DNA of 64,000 bases, taken from the NCBI RefSeq assembly GCF_024168645.1, contig NZ_JALJWF010000001.1, positions 1,479,001 through 1,543,000 of the forward strand, written 5' to 3'. The position numbers were made by a program, and so were the translations under genes. Numbering within the stretch: position 1 is the stretch's first letter; each line of letters opens with the position of its first letter. The notes beneath the pieces were generated by a model. The model made no database searches. It was given only the letters and a program-made list of their open reading frames with translations, and had not been told where the DNA came from. Positions 8,811 to 19,172 of this stretch are shown in pieces. The stretch is from Pseudomonas sp. GGS8 (GTDB lineage Bacteria > Pseudomonadota > Gammaproteobacteria > Pseudomonadales > Pseudomonadaceae).

Positions 8811-9413
8811 CTAGAAGCGCGATCCTGGCCCAGAGAGAAACTCCAGCTCCTCAGCCGTAGATTCACGCCCCAACACTGCATTGCGATGGGGAAACCGACC
8901 AAACCGCGCAATGATCTTCTGATGCCGTTCGGCGTAATCCAGGTTGCTGGCAAACACCGCCCGATCCACCTCGGGTTGCTGTTCAACCAGATCGAGAAAC
9001 CGCGCAACCGCTTCGTTCTGCACCGCCAGATTTTCGCAGTGTTCGAACACCAGATAGATAAACACCCGCTGGATCGGTCGCAGTTGCCGATCGAAATCCG
9101 CGGCAATGCCTTGCGCTACCAGTGCCTGAGCCCTGGGATCGCCGGAAAAGGATTTGGGGGTGTCGCGAAAGATCATTCGCGGCAGTTGATCGAGCAACAG
9201 CACCAGTGCCAGCCAACCTTCGGGGCGTTGCGCCCATTCGGTCAATCCGCCGGCCAGTGCCTGCTCGACCAGGTCCCCGAAACGCATCCGCGCCTCGAGG
9301 TCCTGACTGTCGCGCTTACCGAACCACAACTTGCCCTTGTCAGCCGCTATTTCGTTGGGTGATTCGAAAGATCCAAACCACCATTCGAGCAACGGCTGCC
9401 AGGGCGCTGTCAT
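8811..9413 (-). CDS. DUF924 family protein
   Basis: A 200-residue soluble protein of the DUF924 family (all-helical, TPR-like), function unknown. Characteristic pieces are EWWFGSF at the N-terminus, KLWFGKRD, LLLDQLPRMIFRDTPKSFSGD (split here: LLLDQLPRMIFRD near residue 75) and FIYLVFEHCENLAVQ near 120. The start lies 3 bases after the fbp stop, so it is probably translated from the fbp mRNA. Confidence 0.85.
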   Translation of the reverse strand: MTAPWQPLLEWWFGSFESPNEIAADKGKLWFGKRDSQDLEARMRFGDLVEQALAGGLTEWAQRPEGWLALVLLLDQLPRMIFRDTPKSFSGDPRAQALVAQGIAADFDRQLRPIQRVFIYLVFEHCENLAVQNEAVARFLDLVEQQPEVDRAVFASNLDYAERHQKIIARFGRFPHRNAVLGRESTAEELEFLSGPGSRF

Positions 9414-9416
9414 GGT

Positions 9417-10427
9417 TTATTCCTTGTGGTACGCCGTGACGCGAGCAACTTCTTCTTTCGAACCGAGGAACACCGCAACACGCTGGTGCAGGCCTTCCGG
9501 CTGGATGTCGAGGATGCGCTGGTGGCCGTCAGTGGATGCGCCACCCGCTTGTTCAACCAGGAACGACATCGGGTTGGCTTCGTACATCAGGCGCAGTTTG
9601 CCCGGCTTCGACGGCTCGCGGCTGTCGCGTGGATACATGAACAGACCGCCGCGGGTCAGGATGCGGTGCACGTCGGCCACCATCGCGGCGACCCAACGCA
9701 TGTTGTAGTTCTTTTTCAGCGGGCCTTCTTCGCCTGCCAGTAATTCGCCCACGTAGCGCTGTACCGGAGCTTCCCAGTGACGCTGGTTGGACGCGTTGAT
9801 GGCGAATTCCTGGGTGGCTTCAGGAATGGTGATGTCTTCATGGGTCAGGACGAAGCTGCCCATTTCACGGTCCAGGGTGAAGCCTTTTACGCCGTCGCCC
9901 AAGGTCAGCACCAGCATGGTCTGCGGGCCGTAGATGGCATAACCGGCGGCTACCTGCTCGGTGCCTGGCTGCAGGAAAGCCTTTTCGTTCAGAGGTTCGT
10001 TCTGGCTCAGGTATTCGTTCGGGCAACGCAGCACCGAGAAGATGGTGCCGACCGGGGCGTTGATGTCGATGTTCGACGAACCGTCCAGTGGGTCGAATAC
10101 CAGCAGGTAGGCGCCTTTCGGGTATTTGCCCGGGATCTGGTAGGCATTGTCCATCTCTTCGGACGCCATGCCGGCCAGGTGACCGCCCCATTCGTTGGCT
10201 TCAAGCAGGATCTCGTTGGACAGCACGTCGAGTTTCTTCTGCACTTCGCCTTGAACGTTTTCGGTGCCCATGCTGCCCAGGACACCACCCAGGGCGCCTT
10301 TGGAGACGGCGTGGCTGATTTCCTTACAGGCACGCGCCACCACTTCGATCAGGAAACGCAGATCGGCAGGAGTGTTGTTGCTGCGGGTCTGCTCAATCAA
10401 ATAGCGACTCAGGGTAACGCGGGACAT
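9417..10427 (-). CDS. fbp: fructose-1,6-bisphosphatase, class I
   Basis: Hydrolyses fructose 1,6-bisphosphate to fructose 6-phosphate, the committed gluconeogenic step, essential for pseudomonads growing on organic and amino acids. The 336-residue protein starts [18 protein letters not shown] at 10427, with GGAG 6 bases upstream; an open frame continues further upstream but has no family similarity. The metal and phosphate site [20 protein letters not shown] is near residues 110-130, followed by [20 protein letters not shown] and [20 protein letters not shown], all typical of class I FBPases. Mg2+-dependent. Confidence 0.97.
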   Translation of the reverse strand: MSRVTLSRYLIEQTRSNNTPADLRFLIEVVARACKEISHAVSKGALGGVLGSMGTENVQGEVQKKLDVLSNEILLEANEWGGHLAGMASEEMDNAYQIPGKYPKGAYLLVFDPLDGSSNIDINAPVGTIFSVLRCPNEYLSQNEPLNEKAFLQPGTEQVAAGYAIYGPQTMLVLTLGDGVKGFTLDREMGSFVLTHEDITIPEATQEFAINASNQRHWEAPVQRYVGELLAGEEGPLKKNYNMRWVAAMVADVHRILTRGGLFMYPRDSREPSKPGKLRLMYEANPMSFLVEQAGGASTDGHQRILDIQPEGLHQRVAVFLGSKEEVARVTAYHKE

Positions 10428-10580
10428 GGAAGACTCCGGAGGAAGGGGGCTAAAAAACCCGCGCAGTTTAACGCGAGTCGAGGCGCATTTCCTCCTATCA
10501 GACGTGATACACCCGATAGAGTTCATGCGCGGGGTTGAGCGTAGTTCGAAATGGGCATTTTTACCGCCCGATAAACCGCT

Positions 10581-10643
10581 ATCGCGAGCAGGCTCGCTCC
10601 CACATTGATCGCAATCCACTGTGGGAGCGAGCCTGCTCGCGAT
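10581..10643. repeat. REP pair (REPIN), CGCGAGCAGG family
   Basis: ATCGCGAGCAGGCTCGCTCC and inverted GGAGCGAGCCTGCTCGCGAT with a short spacer, between the DUF3999 gene and fbp. Confidence 0.92.
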
Positions 10644-10663
10644 TGGGTGCAAAGCACCCGCCT

Positions 10664-12031
10664 TCAGGATTTTACGGGTGGCTTGCGCAGCAAACTGAAC
10701 GCCATCGCTCCCAGAAACAGCACACTGAGCAGCAACACCGCCCACAGCCCGATCTTTTTCCAGTTCGTGCCCAGCACCGTCGGCGCTGTCGCCACCGGGG
10801 TCACCACTGCCCCACCGTCCACCGTCGCCCTGCCCAACGCCGCCAGTTTCGCCGCGCTGTAATCGGGAATCAGTGTCGACAGCGGCAAGCTTGCAGCCTT
10901 CACCGTCGCACTCCCCAGCGCCAGCGCATAAGGCCCGGCCCCGCGCGCCAGGAACACCAATTGAGTGGAGCGCACGGCATACCGCACAGTGGGTGCTTCT
11001 GCGCCCAGGCCACCGCCGCGTTCATCCACTGTCAGCTTCAATTGCTGCACAGTCTGACCCGGCAACTGCAATTCGTTCTGCACCACGTCCTGGCCATTCT
11101 GGGTCAGGCGATAGAGCAAACCGCTGGTCAGCGGTTGCCACGGCAAGCTGGTCTCCCTGCGCCCCGACAACGTCACCGGTGCCAGGCTGTTGGGCTGATT
11201 CAACTCGATCTGCAAACGCTGGACGTTCAACCCCATCGGCAATTGCCAGATGTACTCACCAGCCTTCGCGCTGCTGCCGGCTAATGGTTGCGACCAGACC
11301 AACGGCAGCGGCAAGGTGCGAGGGTTAGTGCTTTCCAGCTGCGCCGAGGTCAGCACCGGCGCCGACTGCGGTGAACTCCACAGCAAACGCAGATAGCGCG
11401 CGGATTGCCCCGGCAGGCCGACTTCATGTTGTTCGACCCGTTCGTCGGCAAACGTCAGACGCGCCACCTGCCCTTCACCCCACGACTGCCAATGCTGCAG
11501 ATCGTTGCTGGCTTCGATGCTGAAACGCTGGAAGCCGTCGCGTTCGCTGGTCCAGTCGAGGATCAATTGCTGCAACGGCGCCTTGATGCCGCTGGCATCG
11601 AGCAACCAGCCGCGCAGTTCTTCTTCACCTGCCTCCAGCTGGCTGGACGGCTGCACTTCGACCAACGTGCCATTGGCGCTCGATTGCACCCGCACACTTG
11701 GTGCGCGCTCTGTGTCGTCCGCCGAGTTGTACAACGGGAACCACTTTACGTCCGTCAACGAGCGGTTTTCGTGGGTCTGCGCAGGTTCTCGGGCCAGGGC
11801 GTACGCCTGAGGTTCACCGGCGGCGTTGAACACGCGCACATCGCTGAGATCGGTTTGCCGCGCGTTCAATTGCACGCCCAAGGGTAATTCCAGGCGATAC
11901 CACGGCCCCTCGCCACTCACGTACAACGGCACCTGCGTGGCGAAATCCGAAGGTTTTTCCTGCGCGCCGACCGACAGCGTCACACCCAGCACAACAGCAC
12001 CGCACCAGCCCAGGTTCAGCTTCTGACTCAA
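10664..12031 (-). CDS. DUF3999 domain protein, exported and membrane anchored
   Basis: A 455-residue protein with an N-terminal signal sequence ([20 protein letters not shown], cleavage probably after GAQ), a large periplasmic domain of the DUF3999 family, and a C-terminal membrane helix [19 protein letters not shown] followed by LLRKPPVKS. Function unknown. The start is TTG at 12031, overlapping the stop of the upstream DUF2339 gene as TTGA, so the two are translationally coupled. The pair is always expected together: a large membrane protein plus a periplasmic beta-rich partner. Confidence 0.85.
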   Translation of the reverse strand: MSQKLNLGWCGAVVLGVTLSVGAQEKPSDFATQVPLYVSGEGPWYRLELPLGVQLNARQTDLSDVRVFNAAGEPQAYALAREPAQTHENRSLTDVKWFPLYNSADDTERAPSVRVQSSANGTLVEVQPSSQLEAGEEELRGWLLDASGIKAPLQQLILDWTSERDGFQRFSIEASNDLQHWQSWGEGQVARLTFADERVEQHEVGLPGQSARYLRLLWSSPQSAPVLTSAQLESTNPRTLPLPLVWSQPLAGSSAKAGEYIWQLPMGLNVQRLQIELNQPNSLAPVTLSGRRETSLPWQPLTSGLLYRLTQNGQDVVQNELQLPGQTVQQLKLTVDERGGGLGAEAPTVRYAVRSTQLVFLARGAGPYALALGSATVKAASLPLSTLIPDYSAAKLAALGRATVDGGAVVTPVATAPTVLGTNWKKIGLWAVLLLSVLFLGAMAFSLLRKPPVKS

Positions 12032-15000
12032 GACGACACTCCTTCGGTTTCAGGGGCCGGTTTCTCGGCACCCGGCATGGCTTCGGCACGCTTGGGTGGC
12101 AACGGGGCGAAGTAGCCCACCACCAACAGCAGCACACCAACCCCGATAAACGATACGATCCGCGCCAGCCCGCCACGGTTGCTCAATTCAACGAAGAACA
12201 ATTTGGCGACCACCAGCGCGATCAGCGCCGCGCCGATCAGCCAGACTTCGCGGCGATGACGCAGATGCCCACCGATCATCAGGCTCAGGGCCATCAAGGT
12301 CCAGACGATGGACAGGCCGGCCTGCACCAGCATCGACTCCAGCAACAGATCCAGCGCGAACGGCACGCCACCCCAGTGATGGGCCGCGCGCATCACCATC
12401 GCGGTGAAGAAGGCGAACAGTGAAACACCGGCAATCACCTGCGTGGCGTTATCGGCGTAATCCTCTCGGATCGCCAGTTGCATGACTGCGTTGCGGGACC
12501 AGACATAAACGCCGAACAGGGCGAACAACAGGCCCAGCTCCAGCGGATTGATCAGCGGCACATATGGCAACGGCTCGGCGGTGCCGTCGCTGGCAATGTT
12601 CGCCAGCCAGAACCAGCCGAGCATCAACAACGCCAACGGCGTGGCGGCATACACCCGGTACTCGCGGGAATAGGTCGACACTGGCCATGGCCACGCCCGT
12701 GGTGCAGCCATCAGCACCAGATACAGGCTCGGCAGAATCGCCCAGCCCAACCAGCGCCAGGCGTTGTACTGCTCCGACAACAGCAGCAAGCCGTAACGCA
12801 GCTCCAGGGCGAGCACCCCGATCAACAGCCAGCAACCGAGCACGTGGGCGGTGCTCAGGGCTTTTTCGGGCAACATCGGCGCCAGTCGCCGCAGCGAGAT
12901 GAAATGCACGACGAACACCGCCGCCCAAACCAGCCAGCCGAAATTGGCGGCCGGGTGATACCGCGAATACCAGGCCGCGAGTAACACCAGACCGGCAGCA
13001 GGAATCAGCAAGGTGCAGAGCAAGCCCAGCGACGACCACTTCAGGCGCAGCGCCAGCACCGTCCACAACGCCACACTCACCGCCGCGACTGCCAGTAACA
13101 ATGTCGCTTGCAGATTCACAGGTGCAAAGCGCAGCACTTCGCTGATCCACGCCAGCGCCCACCAACCCGCACCCCATACCAGTAACACCTCGGACAAACG
13201 CTGCAAACTCAACACATCGAAAGCCGAAGCATGATTGCCGAGCTGCAAACGCCAGGCCCCGACGAATGCCGCCAGCCCCAGCACCAACGGTGTCCAGAAA
13301 CCGCTATGCGCCAGTGGTCGCAACCCTTCGCTGAGCAGCGGCCCGAACAAGTCCGGCCCGGCGAACAGGAACGCTACGCCGCCAATCACCTGCAACAGCA
13401 GGCCAAAGACAAAACTCACGCGCTGCTTCAGGTACAGGCTCAACCAGATGATGAACAAACCACTGGCCGCCCATACCGCGCTTGCGGTTTGCCATGGCAA
13501 CACGAACAGCACGGCGAGGTTGATCAGCACCAGACCGGCCAGCAACACCACCGACAAGCCGCGCAGCAAACGCACGTCACTGCGCACCATTTCGTCGCGA
13601 GCCGCCAGCAGCATGCCGGCGATCAACGCCAATCCGATCAGGGACGCGCTGAGCAAACCGCTCCAGCCGGCGCTGAACACCGCAGCCGACTCACCACTCG
13701 CCCCTTGCAGCCGCACCAGGAACAACGCACCACCGAGCAGTTGCACGGCGAATGCGCTGAACAGGAACGCCCGCGATTGCAGACGCAGGCCGATGAACAG
13801 CGTCGCCAACCCGGCCAGCGCCCAACTGATCGCCGTGCCATGCGTGAAGAAAAACAGCGGCGCCAGCAGATAGAGGAACGTCAGCCCCAGGCAGGCCAGC
13901 ACCGGCAACCCTTGGCGTTCCCACGGTGATGTCTGTTCGGGTGACGCTTTGCGCAATTGGTAGAAACTGAACAGCAGCGCCACGCCGAGCATCAACGCTC
14001 CCAGCGGCGCACCATCGAGCAGGCTGCCCTCGCCGCTACGCAATTCACTGATAAAGGCCAGTGCCGAGCCCAGTTGCAGCAGCAAGGCAAAGGCGCGCGC
14101 CAATGGTCGTTGTTGACGCAGGCCGAGCCAGAAAATCCCCGCGCCTTCCACCGCCCAGGCTGCGGCAGTCCAACGCGCGTCGAGCCCCAGAGGGATCGCC
14201 AGGCTGGCGAAGATCACCCCCAGTGCCAGACAGGTTTCCGCCAACAACAGCGCTCGTCCGCTCATCAGCAACCGGGCCAGGCCCATGTAAATCACGCCCA
14301 GGCCCAAGGCACTGAAGGCGGCGGCAAATTCAAAGTGCTCCACCAGCGCGAACTGCAGACCGAAGCCCACCAACGGTGGCGCGAACAGCATCATGCCGTC
14401 GACGTAATCGCCCTTGTGCGCCGACCAGCGCAGCAGTGCTTCGCGGCTGTTGTCCTCGGGCGCATCGCTCATTTCCAGCAACTTGCGCCGGGTGAACAGC
14501 AAACCGATGGCCAGGTACATCAGGAAAAACAGAATCAGGAACGGCTCCGTGCTCCACAGCAGTTCCGGTTTATAGGAACGCAGGCCCCAGGCAAACCCGA
14601 TGCCGAAGGTGCCGACGAAACCGATCAGGTTGAGCAGCCGCCAAGCCTTGAACCAGGCGATGGCGAGGATGCCGGCGTTGAGCAGGGCGAAATAGCTGAA
14701 CAGCGCGACGTGATTGCCGGCGCCGGTGGAGGTCAGGATCGGCGCCGCGAAACCGCCCAGCGCGGCAGCGGCGGCCAGACCCAATGCGTTTTGGGTAATG
14801 GCGAGAATCGCCGAGAACACCGTCACTACCACCAACAGGCCCAATGCCGCCTTGGGATCAAGCAACGGATGCAAACGCATCGCGGCAAATACCGTGAGGT
14901 ACAACACTGCAATCCCGGTGCCTTGCAGCATCAGCGCGTAGTTGCTGTTGCGCAGTCGCAGCCACCAGCCCAGAGCGAGCAGGCCCAACGCCGCCGCCGC

Positions 15001-15615
15001 GACACCGGCGTAACGCAACTCGATCGGTACCACCATGCCTTCGGTGGCATAGCGCAACAGGAAGGCCAGGCCGAGGAACAACAACACCACGCCAACCCGC
15101 AACACGGTATTGCCGCCGAACAGCCAGTTGCGTGCGCCACTGATGGCACGCTCGATGAAGTTCGGGCCACGCGGCTCGGCCGGTTGCTGTGGTTCGCGGG
15201 CGACCGGCTCGGGTTGCCAGACATCAGCGGGCAGCGGACGACTGCTTTCGGCGGCGACCGCGGTGATAGGTTCGAGCTCGGGAGGTAGTTCCCAGACCAA
15301 CTCCTGGGTTGCGACAGGGGCTTGTTCAAGAATGATTTCTGGGGAGGAAACGGGCTCACTGGCAACCGTTTCGCCTGGCTCAGGTGCCTTGACACCCGAC
15401 ACCTCCAGCAACGCCAGTCGCTGCTCGACTGCATTCAGCGCAATCTGCGCCTGATCAAGTAAGCGCCGCTGCTCGGCAGTTTGAGTGCTCAAGCGGCCGA
15501 TGCGAATGGCCTGGCCGAGACCCAGCCCGAGCAACGCACCCAACAGCGCGTCGCTGAACGACTCGTCAAGCATCCAGCCCAGCAGCAGCCCAATCAGCAT
15601 GAACATCCATTGCAT
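12028..15615 (-). CDS. DUF2339 polytopic membrane protein
   Basis: A 1195-residue inner membrane protein of the DUF2339 family. A first membrane helix (MQWMFMLIGLLLGWML) is followed by a cytoplasmic or periplasmic stretch with a short coiled coil (about residues 40-65, EQRRLLDQAQIALNAVEQRL) and a Pro/Glu-rich linker to about 165. From there to the end the chain is almost continuous hydrophobic helices, perhaps 28-32 of them. The start at 15615 is preferred because AGGGA lies 7 bases upstream; an in-frame start at 15639 would add 8 residues. Function is unknown; coupled with the DUF3999 gene. Confidence 0.85.
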   Translation of the reverse strand: MQWMFMLIGLLLGWMLDESFSDALLGALLGLGLGQAIRIGRLSTQTAEQRRLLDQAQIALNAVEQRLALLEVSGVKAPEPGETVASEPVSSPEIILEQAPVATQELVWELPPELEPITAVAAESSRPLPADVWQPEPVAREPQQPAEPRGPNFIERAISGARNWLFGGNTVLRVGVVLLFLGLAFLLRYATEGMVVPIELRYAGVAAAALGLLALGWWLRLRNSNYALMLQGTGIAVLYLTVFAAMRLHPLLDPKAALGLLVVVTVFSAILAITQNALGLAAAAALGGFAAPILTSTGAGNHVALFSYFALLNAGILAIAWFKAWRLLNLIGFVGTFGIGFAWGLRSYKPELLWSTEPFLILFFLMYLAIGLLFTRRKLLEMSDAPEDNSREALLRWSAHKGDYVDGMMLFAPPLVGFGLQFALVEHFEFAAAFSALGLGVIYMGLARLLMSGRALLLAETCLALGVIFASLAIPLGLDARWTAAAWAVEGAGIFWLGLRQQRPLARAFALLLQLGSALAFISELRSGEGSLLDGAPLGALMLGVALLFSFYQLRKASPEQTSPWERQGLPVLACLGLTFLYLLAPLFFFTHGTAISWALAGLATLFIGLRLQSRAFLFSAFAVQLLGGALFLVRLQGASGESAAVFSAGWSGLLSASLIGLALIAGMLLAARDEMVRSDVRLLRGLSVVLLAGLVLINLAVLFVLPWQTASAVWAASGLFIIWLSLYLKQRVSFVFGLLLQVIGGVAFLFAGPDLFGPLLSEGLRPLAHSGFWTPLVLGLAAFVGAWRLQLGNHASAFDVLSLQRLSEVLLVWGAGWWALAWISEVLRFAPVNLQATLLLAVAAVSVALWTVLALRLKWSSLGLLCTLLIPAAGLVLLAAWYSRYHPAANFGWLVWAAVFVVHFISLRRLAPMLPEKALSTAHVLGCWLLIGVLALELRYGLLLLSEQYNAWRWLGWAILPSLYLVLMAAPRAWPWPVSTYSREYRVYAATPLALLMLGWFWLANIASDGTAEPLPYVPLINPLELGLLFALFGVYVWSRNAVMQLAIREDYADNATQVIAGVSLFAFFTAMVMRAAHHWGGVPFALDLLLESMLVQAGLSIVWTLMALSLMIGGHLRHRREVWLIGAALIALVVAKLFFVELSNRGGLARIVSFIGVGVLLLVVGYFAPLPPKRAEAMPGAEKPAPETEGVSS

Positions 15616-15666
15616 GGTCGATATCCCTAAGCGGCCCATTGCTTTGTGACGCTTGCACTGACGTCA

Positions 15667-15717
15667 ATCGCGGGCAAGCCTTGTTCCTATCCTGTAGGAG
15701 CGAGGCTTGCCCGCGAT
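15667..15717. repeat. REP pair (REPIN), short-spacer copy
   Basis: ATCGCGGGCAAGCCTTGTTC and inverted GAGCGAGGCTTGCCCGCGAT are almost back to back. One arm is degenerate (TTGTTCC in place of CGCTCCC). Confidence 0.85.
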
Positions 15718-15774
15718 TGACCGCGCAACGGCCACAGAAACATCCGGTAAAACTGGCGCTTAGTATATCGGTCC

Positions 15775-15794
15775 GGCCCGACAACCGTCGGGCC
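15775..15794. terminator. hairpin downstream of glgP
   Basis: GGCCCGAC-AACC-GTCGGGCC forms a perfect 8-bp stem with a 4-base loop 24 bases after the glgP stop. There is no clear U-tract on the glgP strand, so it may be a weak terminator or an mRNA 3' end stabiliser. Confidence 0.55.
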
Positions 15795-15817
15795 TCGCTC
15801 GCATTTATTGCTAAAAG

Positions 15818-18268
15818 TTACTCCAAAGCCTTCCAGATATCCGTGGCGTACTCGCGAATAGTCCGGTCGGACGAGAACCAGCCCATCCGCGCGGTGTTCA
15901 ATACCGCCGAACGCCACCACTCTTTCGAGTCGTGCCAGTGAGCTTCGACCAGCATCTGCGCGTTCCAGTAAGAGTCGAAATCGGCGCAGACCAGGAAGCG
16001 GTCGTAGTCCACCAGTGAATCGATCAGCGCGGTATAACGGGACGGATCGTCAGGTGAAAACACCCCGCTGCGAATCGCTTGCAGCACGTCACTGAGTCGA
16101 TGGGAGGCAGCAATGTCCGGCGCAGCGTTGAATTCATGGTTGCGCTTACGCGCCTCCACTTGCTGGGAGCTGAGACCGAAGATGAACATGTGCTCGGCAC
16201 CGATGCGCTCGCACATTTCCACATTGGCCCCGTCCAGGGTGCCGATGGTCAACGCGCCGTTGAGGCCGAACTTCATGTTGCTGGTGCCCGAGGCTTCGAA
16301 GCCGGCGGTGGAAATCTGCTCCGACAAATCCGCCGCCGGAATGATGCTTTCGGCCAGGCTGACGTTGTAGTTGGGCAGGAACACCACTTTGAGCAAACCG
16401 CGCACCGTCGGGTCATTGTTGACCACCCGCGCAATGTCGTTGGTCAGTTTGATGATCAGCTTGGCCTGGTGATAACTGGCTGCCGCCTTGCCGGCGAAGA
16501 TTTTCACCCGCGGCACCCAATCGATTTCCGGCGCGGCACGAATCGCCTGATACAGCGCGACGGTGTGCATCAGGTTAAGCAACTGACGTTTGTATTCGTG
16601 GATCCGCTTGACCTGCACATCGAACATCGCCGCCGGATTGACCGCGATCCCCAGCCGCTCATGAATCAGATACGCCAGGGCTTTCTTGCTGTGCAGCCGC
16701 TGCTCGGCGAACTGCTTGCGAAAGGCAGTCTTCTCGGCAAACGGCTCCAGAGCGAGCAAGCGCTCCTCGGGGTTGTCCAGCAGACTCGGGCCCAGGGCCT
16801 CGACCAGCATGGAGGTGAGCTCGGGGTTGGCCTGATAGAGCCAGCGGCGGAAGGTGATGCCGTTGGTCTTGTTGTTGATCCGGTCCGGGTAAAGCTTGTG
16901 CAGCTCGGAGAACACCGTGCTGCGCATCAGCTGCGTGTGCAGGCCGGACACGCCATTGACGCTGTGGGAACCGAGGAACGCCAGGTTACCCATGCGCACG
17001 CGGCGACCGTTGTCTTCCTCGATCAGTGAAATCGCACGCAACACGTCGAAGTCGTGGACGCCCTTGGCGCGCAACGAATCGATGTGCTGGGCGTTGATCA
17101 AATAAATGATCTGCATGTGCCGTGGCAGCATTCGCTCCATCAAACCGACCGGCCAGGTTTCCAGCGCTTCCGGCAGCAGCGTGTGGTTGGTGTACGACAG
17201 CGTGTCGACCGTGATCTGCCACGCCGCATCCCACGCCACGTCATAGACGTCGACCAACTGACGCATCAGCTCGGCCACGGCGATCGAGGGGTGAGTGTCG
17301 TTGAGTTGAATGGCGGCGTGATCGCCCAAGGTCAGCACCGAGGTGTGCATGTTGCGATGGCGGCGCAACAAATCCTGCAAGGACGCGGCGACGAAGAAAT
17401 ACTCCTGACGCAGGCGCAATTCCTGGCCGGCCTCATTGCTGTCGGCCGGGTAGAGCACACGGGAGATACTTTCTGCCCAGGCCACTTCCGCCACCGCGCC
17501 CAAGTGGTCGCCAGCGTTGAAGCGCTCCAGATGCAATTCTTCCATGGCCCGGGCGCGCCACAGCCGCAGGGTGTTGACACTCGCACCACGCCAACCGACC
17601 ACCGGGGTGTCGTAGGCAATGGCCCGCACGGTTTCTGCCGGGGACCAGACTTGCCTGGACTTGCCGGCCTCATCGGTCACGGTTTCGACACTGCCGCCGA
17701 AGCCGATCGGGTAGGCCACCTCTGGTCGTTCGAACTCCCACGGGTTACCGAAATCCAGCCAGTGTTCGGTCTGCTCCTGCTGCCAGCCGTCGACGATGGC
17801 CTGGCGGAACAAACCATGTTCGTAACGAATGCCATAACCATGGCCGGCGATGCCGAGGGTCGACATGCTTTCCATGAAGCACGCCGCCAGACGCCCGAGG
17901 CCGCCGTTGCCCAGCGCCGCATCGGGCTCCAGCAGACGAATGCGTTCGATGTCGACGCCCAGTTCGGTCATGGCCTCGCGGGCCACATCGAGCAGGCCAA
18001 GGTTGCTCAGGCTGTCGTAGAGCAAGCGACCGATAAGGAATTCCAGGGAGAGGTAATAAACCCGTTTCTGGCCTTTGCGGTAGATCTGCCGGGTATGGTC
18101 CATCCAGTGCTCGACCATGTGATCACGCGCCGCCAGGGCAATGGCTTCGAACCAGTCATGGTCGAAGGCGTGATCCGGGTCTTTGCCCACCGCGTAGGTG
18201 AGCTTGGTCAAGACGGCGTCGCGGAATGCGGCCACCTCTGCTTCGCGAACAAGTGGTTCTTGAGTCAT
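15818..18268 (-). CDS. glgP: glycogen/maltodextrin phosphorylase
   Basis: Releases glucose 1-phosphate from alpha-1,4-glucans using pyridoxal phosphate. The 816-residue protein is full length for bacterial phosphorylases. The PLP-lysine region EASGTSNMKFGLNGALTIG is near residue 660, preceded by AGKAAASYHQAKLIIKLTND and followed by TLDGANVEM. The N-terminal QKRVYYLSLEFLIGRLLYD and ALGNGGLGRLAACF are also diagnostic. It is a single gene here, apart from other glycogen genes, upstream of a REP pair. Start ATG at 18268. Confidence 0.96.
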   Translation of the reverse strand: MTQEPLVREAEVAAFRDAVLTKLTYAVGKDPDHAFDHDWFEAIALAARDHMVEHWMDHTRQIYRKGQKRVYYLSLEFLIGRLLYDSLSNLGLLDVAREAMTELGVDIERIRLLEPDAALGNGGLGRLAACFMESMSTLGIAGHGYGIRYEHGLFRQAIVDGWQQEQTEHWLDFGNPWEFERPEVAYPIGFGGSVETVTDEAGKSRQVWSPAETVRAIAYDTPVVGWRGASVNTLRLWRARAMEELHLERFNAGDHLGAVAEVAWAESISRVLYPADSNEAGQELRLRQEYFFVAASLQDLLRRHRNMHTSVLTLGDHAAIQLNDTHPSIAVAELMRQLVDVYDVAWDAAWQITVDTLSYTNHTLLPEALETWPVGLMERMLPRHMQIIYLINAQHIDSLRAKGVHDFDVLRAISLIEEDNGRRVRMGNLAFLGSHSVNGVSGLHTQLMRSTVFSELHKLYPDRINNKTNGITFRRWLYQANPELTSMLVEALGPSLLDNPEERLLALEPFAEKTAFRKQFAEQRLHSKKALAYLIHERLGIAVNPAAMFDVQVKRIHEYKRQLLNLMHTVALYQAIRAAPEIDWVPRVKIFAGKAAASYHQAKLIIKLTNDIARVVNNDPTVRGLLKVVFLPNYNVSLAESIIPAADLSEQISTAGFEASGTSNMKFGLNGALTIGTLDGANVEMCERIGAEHMFIFGLSSQQVEARKRNHEFNAAPDIAASHRLSDVLQAIRSGVFSPDDPSRYTALIDSLVDYDRFLVCADFDSYWNAQMLVEAHWHDSKEWWRSAVLNTARMGWFSSDRTIREYATDIWKALE

Positions 18269-18523
18269 CGATAAGACCTCGAGCGAGCGTGGAATTGTCT
18301 GAGCCTAGTCGGTCTGACAGACCGTAGAGACTCTGGTTCGGCAGTTTTTCCTGTTGGTGCGAGATAGATCGGCATTAGGTTATCGCGTGCCTGAAACAAT
18401 GCAGGGGTCGTGCCGGACACAGGACTATTTTGCGACAAGCAAAAAAATCTGGCGAAAGGTTGTTCAAAAATCCACCAGTCCCGGTATGATCGCGCGCCCT
18501 GATGCACACGCTGGTAACAACCG
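18269..18523. other. divergent promoter region of glgP and the YkgJ-type gene
   Basis: 255 bases between divergent genes. It contains no REP, tRNA or clear terminator. Promoters for both directions must lie here, but no convincing -35/-10 pair or named operator stands out. Confidence 0.4.
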
Positions 18524-18961
18524 ATGATGAAGCCCAACCTGATCGCCGCCGCGGAAATCGATCGCCTCGATACCTGGGCCAAGTACTCTGCCCCAATGTG
18601 CGGCTCGTGCATGTCCAGCTGCTGCACGCTGCCGGTCGAAGTCAAGATCAAGGATCTGATCCGCATCGGCATCGTCGACGAATTCGAACTGGGCGATCCA
18701 CCCAAGAACATCGCCAAGCGCTTGCAGAAGGAAGGGATTGTCGAGCGCTACAATCAGAAGTCCGAGATCTTCACCCTCCAGCGCATGAGCAACAACGATT
18801 GCCTGTACCTGGATCGTAAAAGCCGTTTGTGCACTATTTATGATAAGCGCCCGGACACCTGCCGCAACCATCCGAAAATCGGACCGCGGCCGGGGTATTG
18901 CGCGTACAAGCCCAAAGAAGTGGTGCGCGAAAACAATCCACGGACGCTGGACAAGTTCTGA
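18524..18961 (+). CDS. YkgJ family cysteine-cluster protein
   Basis: A 145-residue protein of the YkgJ/UPF0153 (zinc or Fe-S binding) family. The N-terminal cluster CGSCMSSCC lies near residues 26-34 and a second group, CLYLDRKSRLCTIYDKRPDT followed by CRNHP, near 92-116; these are the metal-ligand positions of the family. The chain ends with RPGYCAYKPKEVVREN. ATG codons at 18524 and 18527 are equally possible starts. Function is unknown; a role in metal centre handling is only a guess from the ligands. Confidence 0.88.
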   Translation: MMKPNLIAAAEIDRLDTWAKYSAPMCGSCMSSCCTLPVEVKIKDLIRIGIVDEFELGDPPKNIAKRLQKEGIVERYNQKSEIFTLQRMSNNDCLYLDRKSRLCTIYDKRPDTCRNHPKIGPRPGYCAYKPKEVVRENNPRTLDKF

Positions 18962-18990
18962 TCCAGGATCTCACTGCCTGACAGCCCCCC

Positions 18991-19081
18991 ATCGCGGGCA
19001 AGCCCGCTCCCACAGGGTTCGGCGCTGAACACAGACTTTGTAGACACCACCAATCACTGTGGGAGCGGGCTTGCCCGCGAT
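18991..19081. repeat. REP pair (REPIN), CGCGGGCAAG family
   Basis: ATCGCGGGCAAGCCCGCTCC and inverted GGAGCGGGCTTGCCCGCGAT with a 51-base spacer, between the converging YkgJ-type and typA genes. Confidence 0.92.
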
Positions 19082-19118
19082 GGGGCCGACACAAACACCG
19101 CACAAAACCCAGACAAAC

Positions 19119-19155
19119 AAAAACGCCCCCGGCCTTTCGACCGGGGGCGTTTTTC
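19119..19155. terminator. bidirectional Rho-independent terminator downstream of typA
   Basis: AAAAACGCCCCCGG-CCTTTCGA-CCGGGGGCGTTTTT gives a GC-rich 8 to 9-bp stem with A- and T-tracts on the two sides. It can end typA transcription (minus strand) and readthrough from the left. Confidence 0.9.
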
Positions 19156-19172
19156 ATTCAGCCTGAGTTAAC

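Noticed and set aside
13957..15288. Gln-rich plus-strand frame opposite the DUF2339 gene
   Set aside because: Another antisense shadow; composition bias follows from the helices encoded on the minus strand.
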